64,000 bases of DNA, from the NCBI RefSeq assembly GCF_002874965.1, contig NZ_CP025624.1, positions 3,286,001 through 3,350,000 on the forward strand, written 5' to 3'. Made by a program: the position numbers and the translations under genes. The stretch is from Pseudomonas sp. NC02. Lineage in GTDB: Bacteria; Pseudomonadota; Gammaproteobacteria; Pseudomonadales; Pseudomonadaceae. This document shows positions 51,097 to 60,490 of the stretch, in pieces (the first letter of the stretch is position 1; every line of letters starts with the position of its first letter). The notes below the pieces were generated by a model that saw nothing but the letters and a program-made list of their open reading frames with translations, was not told the DNA's origin and did no database searches.

Positions 51097-52765
51097 AAGC
51101 CTTGATCATCTCCCTCACCTTTGCCGTCAACAGATCAAAGGTGAACGGCTTGGTGATCATCTGCATGCCCGGGTCCAGAAAACCGCCCCGTACAGCCGCA
51201 TGCTCTGCATAGCCGGTAATAAACAACACCTTCAACTCGGGCCGCACCTGCCGGCCGATCTCCGCCAGTTGCCGGCCGTTCATGCCGGGCAGGCCAACGT
51301 CGCTGATCAGCAGGTCAATGCGCTGGCTGGACTCGATGATCGGCATGGCACTGTCGGCATCACCGGCTTCGACGAAGGCATAGCCCAGTTCACTCAGCAC
51401 GGCGCTGACCAGCACCCGCACGGCCGGGTCGTCCTCGACGATCAGCACGGTCTCGCCGGCGTTGGCGAACGGCAGCAATGCCGGGTTGAGCGGTTCATCT
51501 GCAATGACCTCGCCGACATACCTCGGCAGGAACAGGCTGACGGTGGTGCCTTGGCCCACCACACTGTGGATCGACACATGCCCGTGGGATTGGCGCGCAA
51601 ACCCGTAGATCATCGACAACCCCAGCCCGGTGCCCTGGCCGATGGGTTTGGTGGTGAAGAACGGGTCAAATGCACGGCTGATCACGCTCTCGGGCATGCC
51701 GCAGCCGGTGTCGCTGACGCTCAGTTCCACATAGTCGCCAGGGGTGAGGGTGCCGTAGGCTGCGGTAAACACACTGTCCAAGTGGCGGTTGGTGGTTTCC
51801 ACCACCAGTTTGCCGCCGTTGGGCATCGCATCCCGGGCATTGATGGCGAGGTTGAGCAGGGCGCTTTCCAGCTGGTTGGGGTCGGCTTCGGCGGTCCAGA
51901 GTTGCTCGGTCAGGCGGATATCCAGGGCAATGCTTTCATTCAGGCTGCGTTGCAGCAGCTCACCCATCGAACTCACCAATTGATTGATCTGTACCGGTTT
52001 TGAATCCAGCGACTGGCGACGGGAAAACGCCAGCAAGCGGTGGGTCAGGGCGGCCGCGCGGTTGGCTGAAGTGACACCCAGGTCGATCAGGCTGTCGAGG
52101 TCTTCGGTGCGGCCTCGAGCCACGCGCCTGCGCAGCAGTTCCAGGCTGCCGATGATGCCGGTCAGCATGTTGTTGAAGTCATGGGCGATGCCGCCGGTCA
52201 ATTGGCCGACGGCTTCCATTTTCTGTGACTGGCGCAACGCTTCTTCGTTATTGCGCAACTGCGCCGTACGTTCTTCCACCTGTTGCTCAAGGGTTTCCAG
52301 GGTGCTTTGCAGGCGCTGCTCGCTCTGGCTCAGGTCGATCAGCCGGTCGCGGGCCTCGTATTGCCGACGACGTCCGCGCAGCGCCGTGGTCACGAGGCTG
52401 ATCAGGGTGATCGGGTGGAACGGGCGCTCCAGGAACGTCACGTTGCCCAGCAAGGTGCTCAGGTGCGACGAGCCATTCTGTTCGCTGCCGCCGTGGTGCG
52501 TCATCAGCACAATCGGCAGGTCTGACCACGCCGGTTGTTGATGCAGGTGCGTGAGCAGGGGTTCCAGGTCGATACCGCGCAGGGCTTCGGCAGCAATGAC
52601 CAGCAAGCCGGCACCGTGCTCCAGCTCCTCGCAGAGCATCTGCAAATGGCTGGCGATGATGCCGTTGAAACCAGCCTCATTGAGCATCATCAACGCCAGG
52701 GAGCTGTCGCGACCCAGGGGCGCCAGAATGATCGCCCGTTCGAAAATGGCCGGCAGGCCACTCAT
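51095..52765 (-). CDS. Hybrid sensor kinase with degenerate N-terminal receiver, paired with KaiC-like protein
   Basis: The 556-residue product has a receiver-shaped N-terminal domain (residues ~10-130, ILAPLGRDSSL to ERPFHPITLISLV) in which the acceptor segment reads LLVIAAEALRG, with no Asp. A coiled coil leads to HisKA with H195 in GGIAHDFNNML, HATPase with NLAINARDAMP and GTGLGLSMIYG, and a C-terminal receiver with D489 in LLISDVGLPGMNG. Soluble, no membrane helix. The start overlaps the kaiC-like stop by four bases (ATGA), so this kinase is made with the KaiC-like ATPase and is its likely partner, in place of SasA in cyanobacteria. Confidence 0.88.
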   Translation of the reverse strand: MSGLPAIFERAIILAPLGRDSSLALMMLNEAGFNGIIASHLQMLCEELEHGAGLLVIAAEALRGIDLEPLLTHLHQQPAWSDLPIVLMTHHGGSEQNGSSHLSTLLGNVTFLERPFHPITLISLVTTALRGRRRQYEARDRLIDLSQSEQRLQSTLETLEQQVEERTAQLRNNEEALRQSQKMEAVGQLTGGIAHDFNNMLTGIIGSLELLRRRVARGRTEDLDSLIDLGVTSANRAAALTHRLLAFSRRQSLDSKPVQINQLVSSMGELLQRSLNESIALDIRLTEQLWTAEADPNQLESALLNLAINARDAMPNGGKLVVETTNRHLDSVFTAAYGTLTPGDYVELSVSDTGCGMPESVISRAFDPFFTTKPIGQGTGLGLSMIYGFARQSHGHVSIHSVVGQGTTVSLFLPRYVGEVIADEPLNPALLPFANAGETVLIVEDDPAVRVLVSAVLSELGYAFVEAGDADSAMPIIESSQRIDLLISDVGLPGMNGRQLAEIGRQVRPELKVLFITGYAEHAAVRGGFLDPGMQMITKPFTFDLLTAKVREMIKA

Positions 52766-54282
52766 GAACTTTCATCCTTGAGCAGCGGGTTGTCGGTGCC
52801 CATGTAGGTCGGTACGCCGCGCAATACACCCTGGAACGCATCAAGCGGTTCGCCGATGGTCATGCCACGACTGCCGATGCGGTATTCGCGAATGGTCGAT
52901 TCGTGGCTGCCGGTGCGTTTCTTGATGATCGAAATCGCACGCCGCACCTTGCCCAGCGCTTCGAAGTAACGCAGCAGGATCACGGTGTCGGCCAGATAGG
53001 TAATGTCCACCGGCGCCTGCATGTCGCCCACCAGCCCGTGCTGGGCGACGGTCATGAAGGTCGCAGCGCCACGGCGGTTGAGGTACAGCAGCAGTTCGTG
53101 CATGTGCAGGATCAACGCGTTCTCTTCCGGCATCGCGGCCTGATAGCCATTGACGCTGTCGATCACCACGGTCTTGATCCCGCGTTCGTCCACACAGCGG
53201 CGTACCCGATGGGAGAACTCGCCGGGGGACAACTCGGCGGCGTCTACCTGTTCGATCAGCAGGTTGCCGGTGGCTTGCAGGGCCTCCAGGTCGATGCCCA
53301 TGTTCTTCATGCGCTCGAACAGCAGGCCCAGCTCTTCGTCAAAAATGAACAGCGCGGCTTTTTCGCCCCGGGAGACGGCTGCCGCGGCAAAGATCATCGA
53401 TATCAGCGATTTGCCGGTACCGGCCGGGCCCAGGATCAAGGTGCTGGAACCTGTCTCGATCCCGCCGCCCAACAGGGCGTCCATCTCGCGGATGCCGCTG
53501 GTGAGGGTCTGGCGGTTGTAGCCGCCACGGTGCTCGGCTGCCACCAGGCGCGGGAACACATGTACGCCGTCTTCCATGATGGTGAAGTCGTGAAAACCGC
53601 CGCGGTATTTCTGGCCACGGTACTTCACGATCCGCACGCGGCGGCGCTCGGCGCCGTAGTTGGGGGTCAGTTCTTCGAGACGAATCACGCCGTGGGCCAC
53701 GCTGTGTACGGTCTTGTCGAGAGACTCGGTGGTCAGGTCGTCCAGCAGCAGCACGGTGGCGTCGTAGCGCACGAAGTAGTGCTTGATCGCCAGGATCTGC
53801 CGGCGATAGCGCAGGGAGCTTTGCGCCAGCAGGCGGATTTCCGAAAGGCTGTCGATCACGACGCGGGTAGGCTTGACCCGTTCCACCACTTCGAAGATCT
53901 GCCGGGTGGCTTCGCCCAGCTCAAGGTCCGAGGAATACAGGAGGCTTTGCTGGTGCTCGGCATTGAGCAGGCTTTCGGGGGGAGTCAGTTCAAAGATGTG
54001 AATGTGTTCGTCCAGGTCCCAACCATGGGACTTGGCACCCTGGCGCAACTCGCGCTCGGTTTCCGACAGGGTGATGTACAGCGATCGTTCGCCGTTTTTT
54101 GCGCCGGCCTGGAGGAAATGCAGGGCCACGGTGGTTTTACCGGTGCCGGGTTCACCTTCCAGCAGGAACAAATGGCTACGGGAAAGCCCTCCGGCAAGAA
54201 TGTCGTCCAGACCTTCAATACCGGTGGCCGCCTTTGCTGTGAACAGCTCTTTGGATGTAGACAAGAAGTGCCCTCGGGTCAC
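52762..54282 (-). CDS. KaiC-like double RecA-domain ATPase
   Basis: This 506-residue protein has two KaiC domains. Domain I: Walker A GEPGTGKTT (43-51), Walker B VVIDS (141-145). Domain II: GPAGTGKS (285-292), E316/E317 in FDEELG, VVIDS (372-376). The double-glutamate position of domain I reads LSE, one Glu changed. The place of cyanobacterial S431/T432 is T428/Y429 (VDITYLADT). It starts at GTG 54282; TTG 54264, with GAGGG upstream, is a good alternative. No KaiA or KaiB gene is nearby. It is coupled to the downstream hybrid kinase. Signalling ATPase rather than proven clock. Confidence 0.88.
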   Translation of the reverse strand: MTRGHFLSTSKELFTAKAATGIEGLDDILAGGLSRSHLFLLEGEPGTGKTTVALHFLQAGAKNGERSLYITLSETERELRQGAKSHGWDLDEHIHIFELTPPESLLNAEHQQSLLYSSDLELGEATRQIFEVVERVKPTRVVIDSLSEIRLLAQSSLRYRRQILAIKHYFVRYDATVLLLDDLTTESLDKTVHSVAHGVIRLEELTPNYGAERRRVRIVKYRGQKYRGGFHDFTIMEDGVHVFPRLVAAEHRGGYNRQTLTSGIREMDALLGGGIETGSSTLILGPAGTGKSLISMIFAAAAVSRGEKAALFIFDEELGLLFERMKNMGIDLEALQATGNLLIEQVDAAELSPGEFSHRVRRCVDERGIKTVVIDSVNGYQAAMPEENALILHMHELLLYLNRRGAATFMTVAQHGLVGDMQAPVDITYLADTVILLRYFEALGKVRRAISIIKKRTGSHESTIREYRIGSRGMTIGEPLDAFQGVLRGVPTYMGTDNPLLKDESS

Positions 54283-54375
54283 AAATAAGTAGTCGGCAGC
54301 GCCGTCTGGGGCGCGCCATATTTACTTGACCTTGCCGCCGTGTGGCGGTTCAACGTTTTGTATCAAATACCGCTT

Positions 54376-55434
54376 TTACAGACCCTGTTGCAGCGCCGGG
54401 TCGTCCGGATTCTGCTGTTCAAGCTGTGCCAGCAGCACCTGCACATTCTGCAACTGGCCGGTTTCCTTCCAGTAATTGACCAGCAGCACCCTGGCTTTGC
54501 GATTGGCCGGGTTGCGCTGGATGATTTCTTCCAGCTGGCGCTGGGCGGCCTCCAGTTCCTGCTGGGCGTGCAGGGTGGTGGCCAGGTCGTAGCGGTAATC
54601 CTGGTTGTTCGGTTCGAGCTCCACCGCTCGGGACAGGCTGAGCAGGGCAAAGGCGCGCTCGCCATGGTGCAGCAGCCACATGCCCAGGGCATGTTGCAGG
54701 TAGGCCGAATCGGGGTGGGCCTGCAACTGTTTGGCCAGGAGTTGGCGGGACTCGTCGACCTTGCCCTGCTTGTCCAGCAGTTCAATTTGCGCGACCACGG
54801 CTTGCAGGTTGTCCGGTTGCAGGCGCATCGCCTGCTCCAGGGCGTTTTGTGCGTCGGGCAGCAGCGCGCTGTGAATGTACAGGCGTGCCAGCTGGATCCA
54901 GCCTTCGGGGCTTTCGGGTTGGCCCTTGAGCAGCTTTACGTATTCGTCGAGCACTTGCTGCAACGGGCCGAAGTACAGGCCCAGGGTATCCGGGGACAGC
55001 CCGAGCAAGGCATTGGCCGCGGCAAACCTGACGCTTTGCTCGGGGTCATCCAGCAGTGGCCCGAGCAACAGCGTGCGCTGGCCGCTGGGCACCAGGCCGA
55101 CAATGCTGTGAATCGCCGCCTCGCGCACCATTGGCGCGTCGTTGGCCAGGTCCTTGTCCGCCAGCTTGAGGGCCTGGGGGCTGGGGTAGTTGGGCAGTTC
55201 GGCATGCAGGGCGGCGCGGCGCACATCGGAGAGGTCCGGGCGGCCCAACTGTTGATACAGCACCCGGGCAGCGCCGGGTTCACCGTTGTGCGCCTGTTTC
55301 AAGGCCTTGGCGTAACCATGGGCGATGGCCGGGGGTACCACCACCGGCGTGGTGCGGGTGAAATACCAGGTGATCAGCACAATAAACAACAGGGCGCACA
55401 GGCCGACGATGGAGTAACGGCGTGACTTTGACAT
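54376..55434 (-). CDS. Membrane-anchored HEAT/TPR-repeat protein
   Basis: The 352-residue product begins with one transmembrane segment (residues ~9-27, IVGLCALLFIVLITWYF). HEAT-like helices follow (RRAALHAELPNYPSPQAL, APMVREAAIHSIVGLV, QSVRFAAANALLGL), then TPR units from ~155 on (WIQLARLYIHSALLPDAQNALEQAMRLQPDN, YLQHALGMWLLHHGERAFALLSLSRAVELEPNN, KARVLLVNYWKETGQ). It is probably a scaffold with a periplasmic repeat domain. It lies upstream of the kaiC-like gene on the same strand with a 93-base gap; functional linkage is possible but not shown. Confidence 0.8.
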   Translation of the reverse strand: MSKSRRYSIVGLCALLFIVLITWYFTRTTPVVVPPAIAHGYAKALKQAHNGEPGAARVLYQQLGRPDLSDVRRAALHAELPNYPSPQALKLADKDLANDAPMVREAAIHSIVGLVPSGQRTLLLGPLLDDPEQSVRFAAANALLGLSPDTLGLYFGPLQQVLDEYVKLLKGQPESPEGWIQLARLYIHSALLPDAQNALEQAMRLQPDNLQAVVAQIELLDKQGKVDESRQLLAKQLQAHPDSAYLQHALGMWLLHHGERAFALLSLSRAVELEPNNQDYRYDLATTLHAQQELEAAQRQLEEIIQRNPANRKARVLLVNYWKETGQLQNVQVLLAQLEQQNPDDPALQQGL

Positions 55435-55509
55435 GCAGGCGTCCGAAAGCTGGGCAGCTAGTGCAAAGCCATCAGCTTCGGTCAGGTTATCGCGAGTGTC
55501 AAACCCGCA

Positions 55510-56400
55510 TCACGTCAGCACGAACTCAATCGGCTCAAGGGCCGGCGGCAGCGTGGTTTCGCCGAGGGCGGCGAGAATCTCGCGCTCCAGGGTGCGCACG
55601 ATGGCGTTGCAGGGCAGGTCGTTTTCGTCGAAGCCGAACGGGTCTTCGAGGTCGTCGCCGATTTCGTCCAGGCCGAAGAAGGTGTAGCTGACGATGGCAG
55701 TGAACAGTGGGGTCAGCCAGCCCAGCGGCTCGGCCATGGCGAAGGGCAGCAGGATACAGAACAGGTAGATGGTGCGGTGCAGCAGCAAGGTGTAGGGGAA
55801 GGGCAGCGGGGTGTGTTTGATCCGCTCGCAGGAGGCCTGGACCTGGCTCAGGCCGTACAGCCGGGTTTCCAGTTGGGTGTAGCGCCAGTCGCTGATGTGG
55901 CCCTGTTCGGCGAGGTTCGAGCAGCGGGCGCCGAGGTCTTGCAGGATGCTGTCGGGCAGGTTCGGGTGGCCGGGTTCTGGGTTGGCCCACGGTTTGATCG
56001 CCTGGCTTTCGTCTTCCAGGCGCAGGCGGGCGATCAGGCCGTGGGCGAAGCCGCACAGGCTGCGCAGGACGTGTTTGCGCTCGGCAGGGTTGAGGACCTG
56101 GGTTTCGCGGATCAGTGAGCGGATCTCGATGATCATCTGGCCCAGTTGTTTGCGGCCTTCCCACCAGCGGTCGTAGCAGGCGTTGTTGCGAAAGCTCATG
56201 AAGATGGACAGTGACAGCCCCAGCAGTGTGAAGGGTGTGGCGTTGACCTTGGAAAAGTAGGCCGGGTGCAGGGTTTCTACCAACACGATGACTGAGGCCA
56301 GGAGGGTGACCAGCAGGCTGCGCAGCGCAATGCGTTTGGCGATCGAGCCCTTGAGGGAGAACAGGATGCCGAGCAGGTTGGGTTTGGGACGGACGATCAT
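55510..56400 (-). CDS. Bestrophin family (UPF0187) membrane protein
   Basis: This 296-residue protein starts with IVRPKPNLLGILFSLKGSIAKRI, has paired N-terminal helices (LLVTLLASVIVLVETL, FTLLGLSLSIFMSFRNNACYDRWWEGRK), and a C-terminal helix pair before YTFFGLDEIGDDLEDPFG, the acidic clamp typical of bestrophin-family channels. Bacterial homologues form pentameric ion channels. It is separated from the TPR gene by 75 bases on the same strand and divergent from the acyl-CoA operon. Confidence 0.88.
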   Translation of the reverse strand: MIVRPKPNLLGILFSLKGSIAKRIALRSLLVTLLASVIVLVETLHPAYFSKVNATPFTLLGLSLSIFMSFRNNACYDRWWEGRKQLGQMIIEIRSLIRETQVLNPAERKHVLRSLCGFAHGLIARLRLEDESQAIKPWANPEPGHPNLPDSILQDLGARCSNLAEQGHISDWRYTQLETRLYGLSQVQASCERIKHTPLPFPYTLLLHRTIYLFCILLPFAMAEPLGWLTPLFTAIVSYTFFGLDEIGDDLEDPFGFDENDLPCNAIVRTLEREILAALGETTLPPALEPIEFVLT

Positions 56401-56846
56401 GGGCGGGCTTCTTGGGTGGCGCAGGCTGTCAGGTTAGAAGCATGTTTGCGTTGCGTCCAATTGCTTGGGCTGACTGGGTGATTGGTGGGGTCTATCGGGA
56501 TTGAGTACATATCCGTTTTTTCGGTGACCAGAGCGAAAGCAGATCTGCTTTTCTGTGGGAGCGGGCTTGCTCGCGAAAAACCTGAGAGCGCCGCGTTCAT
56601 CCAGAATGCCCGCGTCATCGTTAACGACCTTCGCGAGCAAGCCCGCTCCCACATTTGGACCGTGCCCGCTTTAGCTTTTGATTTTGCTCTTCAACACTCA
56701 CACACACCAAACAGCGCCCCCCCATTGGCCAAACCAGTCAACCAAGTTGAAAGCTTTGACCATTGCCCCCCCACCGCTCTAGAGCGACTATTTCACCGGT
56801 CTACGTACCCATCCTGAAAATAAAAAACACACAGGGATTTGAAGCG
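56401..56846. other. Divergent region between bestrophin and acyl-CoA operon
   Basis: 446 bases with no credible gene. It contains a truncated version of the nested repeat of 28551-29350: the outer tip GAGTACATATCCGTT (56503-56517) is joined directly to the REPIN flank CAGATCTGCTTTTCT and REPIN F. The right flank runs into TTTGCTCTTCAACACTCA. The remaining ~150 bases precede the acyl-CoA synthetase gene and must contain its promoter; no firm box was seen. Confidence 0.7.
56555..56652. repeat. REPIN (copy F)
   Basis: Inverted GTGGGAGCGGGCTTGCTCGCG arms with the same loop as copy D, base for base in long stretches. It is the only member of the main class lying between divergent genes. Shared flanks on both sides with the copy at 28902 show that a larger unit was copied. 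Confidence 0.93.
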
Positions 56847-58496
56847 ATGCGTGATTACTCGGCTGCCACCACCCAGTTCAACTACCAACACACCGTCGAC
56901 GCTGCCTTGTCGGGCAACCTGCAGGCCCTCAACGCCTGCGTCGAATGCTGCGACCGCCACGCATTACCTGGCCGCATCGCACTGTTCTGGGAGGGCAAGG
57001 ACGGCCGCAGCGCCACCGTCACCTTCACCCAACTGCAAGACCAGGCCGCACGCTTCGCCAACTTCCTCCTGGCCCAGGGCGTCAATCGCGGCGACAAGGT
57101 GGCAGGCCTCCTGCCACGCACCGCCGAGCTGCTGGTGGTCGTCCTCGCCGCCTGGCGCATCGGCGCGGTCTATCAGCCGCTGTTCACCGCCTTCGGCCCC
57201 AAGGCCATCGAACACCGCCTGAACAGCTCCGGCGCCGCGCTGGTGGTGACCGATGCAGTAAACCGTCCCAAACTGACGGAAGTGGCCGACTGCCCGACCA
57301 TCGTCACCGTCGCCGGCCCCAACGGCGAAGGCATCGTGCGCGGCGATTTCAGCTTCTGGGCCGAGTTGCCCAACTATGTCAACCTCTGCGAACCCGTATT
57401 GCTGGGCGCCGACGACCCGTTCCTGCTGATGTTCACCTCAGGCACCACCGGCCCGTCGAAAGCCCTGGCCGTGCCGCTCAAGGCAATCGTTGCGTTCCAG
57501 AGCTACACCCGCGACGCCGTCGACCTGCGCCCCGAAGACGCATTCTGGAACGTCGCCGACCCGGGCTGGGCCTACGGCATCTATTTCGGCGTGACCGGCC
57601 CCTTGTCCATGGGCCACCCGATCACCTTCTACGATGGCCCGTTCACCCTCGAAAGCACATGCCGTGTCATCAACAAATACGGGATTACCAACCTCACCGG
57701 TTCTCCCACGGCCTATCGCCTGCTGATCGCCGGGGGCGAGCAGTTCGCCAAGTCGATCAAGGGCAAGCTGCGTATTGTCAGCAGCGCCGGCGAGCCATTG
57801 AACCCGGAAGTGATCCGCTGGTTCGCCGATAACCTCGGCGTGACCATCCACGACCACTACGGCCAGACCGAGCTGGGCATGGTGCTGTGCAATCACCATG
57901 GCCTGGAGCATCCGGTGCACGTCGGCTCCGCAGGCTTTGCCTCGCCGGGCCATCGCATCGTGGTGCTGGACGACAACCATCAGGAGCTGCCCGCCGGCCA
58001 GCCAGGCATCCTGGCTATCGACCGCGAGCAATCGCCGATGTGCTGGTTTGCCGGTTATGACGGCGTCAAGACCAAGGCCTTCGTCGGCAAGTACTACCTC
58101 AGCGGCGATACGGTGGAGCTGAACCCCGATGGCAGCATCAGCTTTGTCGGGCGCAGCGACGATGTGATTACCACTTCCGGCTATCGCGTGGGGCCGTTCG
58201 ACGTAGAGAGCGCCTTGATCGAGCATCCGGCCGTGGTGGAGGCCGCCGTAGTGGGCAAGCCATGTCCGGAACGCACCGAGATCGTCAAGGCGTTTGTGGT
58301 GCTCAGCGAGCAGTACCGCGCCGAGCCGGCCCTGGCCGAAGAGCTGCGCCAGCACGTGCGCAAGCGCCTGGCCGCTCACTCGTACCCGCGGGAAATCGAA
58401 TTTGTCAGCGAGCTGCCCAAGACCCCGAGCGGCAAGCTGCAACGCTTCATTTTGCGTAATCAGGAAATTGCCAAGGCCCAGGCGGCCACGGCGTGA
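56847..58496 (+). CDS. AMP-dependent acyl-CoA synthetase (short/branched chain)
   Basis: From ATG 56847 (CAGGGA site) the product has 549 residues. Adenylate-forming motifs: [16 protein letters not shown] (A3), [10 protein letters not shown] (A5), [14 protein letters not shown] (A7), [20 protein letters not shown] (A8) and the catalytic lysine in [10 protein letters not shown] (A10). The acetyl/propionyl/butyryl-CoA synthetase-like branch fits the neighbours. It heads a five-gene operon (SDR, thiolase, acyl-CoA dehydrogenase, enoyl-CoA hydratase) whose order equals the P. putida PP_2213-2217 locus as I recall it. Probable activator of a short branched acid. Confidence 0.87.
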   Translation: MRDYSAATTQFNYQHTVDAALSGNLQALNACVECCDRHALPGRIALFWEGKDGRSATVTFTQLQDQAARFANFLLAQGVNRGDKVAGLLPRTAELLVVVLAAWRIGAVYQPLFTAFGPKAIEHRLNSSGAALVVTDAVNRPKLTEVADCPTIVTVAGPNGEGIVRGDFSFWAELPNYVNLCEPVLLGADDPFLLMFTSGTTGPSKALAVPLKAIVAFQSYTRDAVDLRPEDAFWNVADPGWAYGIYFGVTGPLSMGHPITFYDGPFTLESTCRVINKYGITNLTGSPTAYRLLIAGGEQFAKSIKGKLRIVSSAGEPLNPEVIRWFADNLGVTIHDHYGQTELGMVLCNHHGLEHPVHVGSAGFASPGHRIVVLDDNHQELPAGQPGILAIDREQSPMCWFAGYDGVKTKAFVGKYYLSGDTVELNPDGSISFVGRSDDVITTSGYRVGPFDVESALIEHPAVVEAAVVGKPCPERTEIVKAFVVLSEQYRAEPALAEELRQHVRKRLAAHSYPREIEFVSELPKTPSGKLQRFILRNQEIAKAQAATA

Positions 58497-58515
58497 CCCA
58501 TTCTTCAAGGAAACA

Positions 58516-59286
58516 ATGATGCAGATTGAGAACAAGGTTTTTCTGGTCAGCGGTGGCGCTTCAGGCCTCGGCGCGGCAACCGCCGAGATGCTCGTGGCGG
58601 CCGGTGCCAAGGTGATGCTGGTGGACCTGAACGCCGACGCAGTGGCCGCCCAGGCGCAAAAGCTCGGCGCGCAGGCCCGCAGCGCGGTCGCCGATATCAG
58701 CCAGGAAGCCGCTGCCGAAGCGGCGGTACAGGCCACCGTCGCCGCCTTTGGCGGTTTGCATGGGTTGGTCAACTGTGCCGGTGTGGTGCGGGGCGAGAAA
58801 ATCCTCGGCAAAAATGGCCCGCACGTGCTGGCCAACTTCGCCCAGGTGATCAACGTCAACCTGATCGGCAGTTTCAACCTGCTGCGCCTGGCTGCAGCGG
58901 CTATCGCTGAAACCGAGGCGAATGCCGATGGCGAGCGCGGTGTGATCATCAATACCGCTTCAGTGGCAGCGTTTGACGGCCAGATCGGCCAGGCGGCCTA
59001 TGCCGCTTCCAAGGGCGCGATTGCCAGCCTGACCCTGCCGGCGGCCCGCGAACTGGCGCGCTACGGGATTCGGGTGATGACCATCGCCCCCGGTATTTTC
59101 GAAACTCCGATGATGGCAGGCATGACGCCGCAAGTGCGCGAATCCCTCGCCGCCGGCGTGCCATTCCCGCCGCGCCTGGGCAAACCGGGCGAGTACGCCG
59201 CGCTGGTGCGGCATATCATTGAAAACAGCATGCTCAACGGCGAGGTGATCCGTCTCGACGGGGCCTTGCGCATGGCAGCCAAATAA
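58516..59286 (+). CDS. Short-chain dehydrogenase, 3-hydroxyacyl-CoA dehydrogenase type II (HSD17B10-like)
   Basis: The product (256 residues from ATG 58516 with AAGGA upstream; ATG 58519 also possible) has the Rossmann motif GGASGLG, VDLN for cofactor choice (NAD), NCAG, and the catalytic [20 protein letters not shown] segment (Ser, YxxxK). The closing part [11 protein letters not shown] and [18 protein letters not shown] is characteristic of 2-methyl-3-hydroxybutyryl-CoA dehydrogenase/HSD10. It oxidises the hydroxyacyl-CoA made by the enoyl-CoA hydratase in the isoleucine pathway. Confidence 0.88.
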   Translation: MMQIENKVFLVSGGASGLGAATAEMLVAAGAKVMLVDLNADAVAAQAQKLGAQARSAVADISQEAAAEAAVQATVAAFGGLHGLVNCAGVVRGEKILGKNGPHVLANFAQVINVNLIGSFNLLRLAAAAIAETEANADGERGVIINTASVAAFDGQIGQAAYAASKGAIASLTLPAARELARYGIRVMTIAPGIFETPMMAGMTPQVRESLAAGVPFPPRLGKPGEYAALVRHIIENSMLNGEVIRLDGALRMAAK

Positions 59287-59296
59287 GGAGATTTTC

Positions 59297-60481
59297 ATGA
59301 CTGATCCAATCGTTATTGTCAGCGCGGTACGCACCCCGATGGGCGGGTTCCAGGGCGATCTCAAAGGCCTCACCGCTCCGCAACTGGGCGCTGCGGCGAT
59401 TCGTGCAGCGGTCGAACGCGCCGGTATCGCTTCCGATGCCGTGGATGAAGTGCTGTTCGGCTGCGTGCTGCCCGCCGGCCTCGGCCAGGCGCCGGCACGC
59501 CAGGCGGCGCTGGGTGCTGGCCTGGACAAGTCCACGCGCTGCACCACCCTCAACAAGATGTGCGGCTCGGGCATGGAAGCCACGATCCTGGCCCATGACG
59601 CGTTGCTGGCAGGCAGCGTGGAGGTGGTCATCGCCGGTGGCATGGAAAGCATGTCCAACGCGCCGTACCTGCTGGACCGCGCCCGCAGCGGCTACCGCAT
59701 GGGCCACGGCCGGGTGCTCGACCACATGTTCCTCGACGGCCTTGAAGACGCCTACGACAAGGGCCGCCTGATGGGCACCTTTGCCGAGGACTGCGCCGAG
59801 CACAACGGCTTTTCCCGCGAGGCCCAGGACGCGTTCGCGATTGCGTCCCTGACCCGTGCGCAACAGGCGATCACCGACGGCAACTTCATCGCCGAAATCG
59901 TCCCGGTGCAGGTCACCGTGGGCAAGGAACAGAAAACCATCATCCACGACGAACAGCCGCCGAAAGCCAAGCTGGACAAGATCGCCACCCTGAAGCCGGC
60001 CTTCCGTGAAGGCGGTACGGTGACGGCAGCCAACTCCAGTTCGATTTCCGACGGTGCGGCGGCGCTGCTGCTGATGCGCCAGTCCGAAGCGCACAAGCGC
60101 GGGCTCAAGCCTCTGGCGGTGATCCATGGCCACGCGGCGTTTGCCGATGAGCCTGGCCTGTTCCCGGTAGCGCCGGTGGGGGCGATCCGCAAGCTGATGA
60201 GCAAGACCGGCTGGAACCTCGACGAAGTCGACCTGTTTGAAATCAACGAAGCCTTTGCCGTGGTCAGCCTGGTGACCATGAGCAAGCTGGAGATTCCCCA
60301 CAGCAAGGTCAACATCCACGGCGGTGCCTGTGCCCTGGGCCATCCGATTGGCGCGTCCGGCGCGCGGATCCTGGTGACCCTGCTTTCGGCCCTGCGCCAG
60401 AAAGGCCTCAAGCGCGGCGTTGCAGCGATCTGCATCGGCGGCGGTGAAGCCACGGCCATGGCCGTTGAATGCCTGTACTAA
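59297..60481 (+). CDS. Acetyl-CoA C-acyltransferase (thiolase)
   Basis: The 394-residue thiolase has the nucleophile C89 in LNKMCGSGMEA, the catalytic His in GGACALGHPIGASG and the second cysteine in CIGGGEATAMAVE (C379). The substrate is probably 2-methylacetoacetyl-CoA or acetoacetyl-CoA given its operon partners, giving propionyl- plus acetyl-CoA or two acetyl-CoA. It starts ten bases after the SDR stop with AAGGAG upstream. Confidence 0.92.
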   Translation: MTDPIVIVSAVRTPMGGFQGDLKGLTAPQLGAAAIRAAVERAGIASDAVDEVLFGCVLPAGLGQAPARQAALGAGLDKSTRCTTLNKMCGSGMEATILAHDALLAGSVEVVIAGGMESMSNAPYLLDRARSGYRMGHGRVLDHMFLDGLEDAYDKGRLMGTFAEDCAEHNGFSREAQDAFAIASLTRAQQAITDGNFIAEIVPVQVTVGKEQKTIIHDEQPPKAKLDKIATLKPAFREGGTVTAANSSSISDGAAALLLMRQSEAHKRGLKPLAVIHGHAAFADEPGLFPVAPVGAIRKLMSKTGWNLDEVDLFEINEAFAVVSLVTMSKLEIPHSKVNIHGGACALGHPIGASGARILVTLLSALRQKGLKRGVAAICIGGGEATAMAVECLY

Positions 60482-60490
60482 GGAACACCT

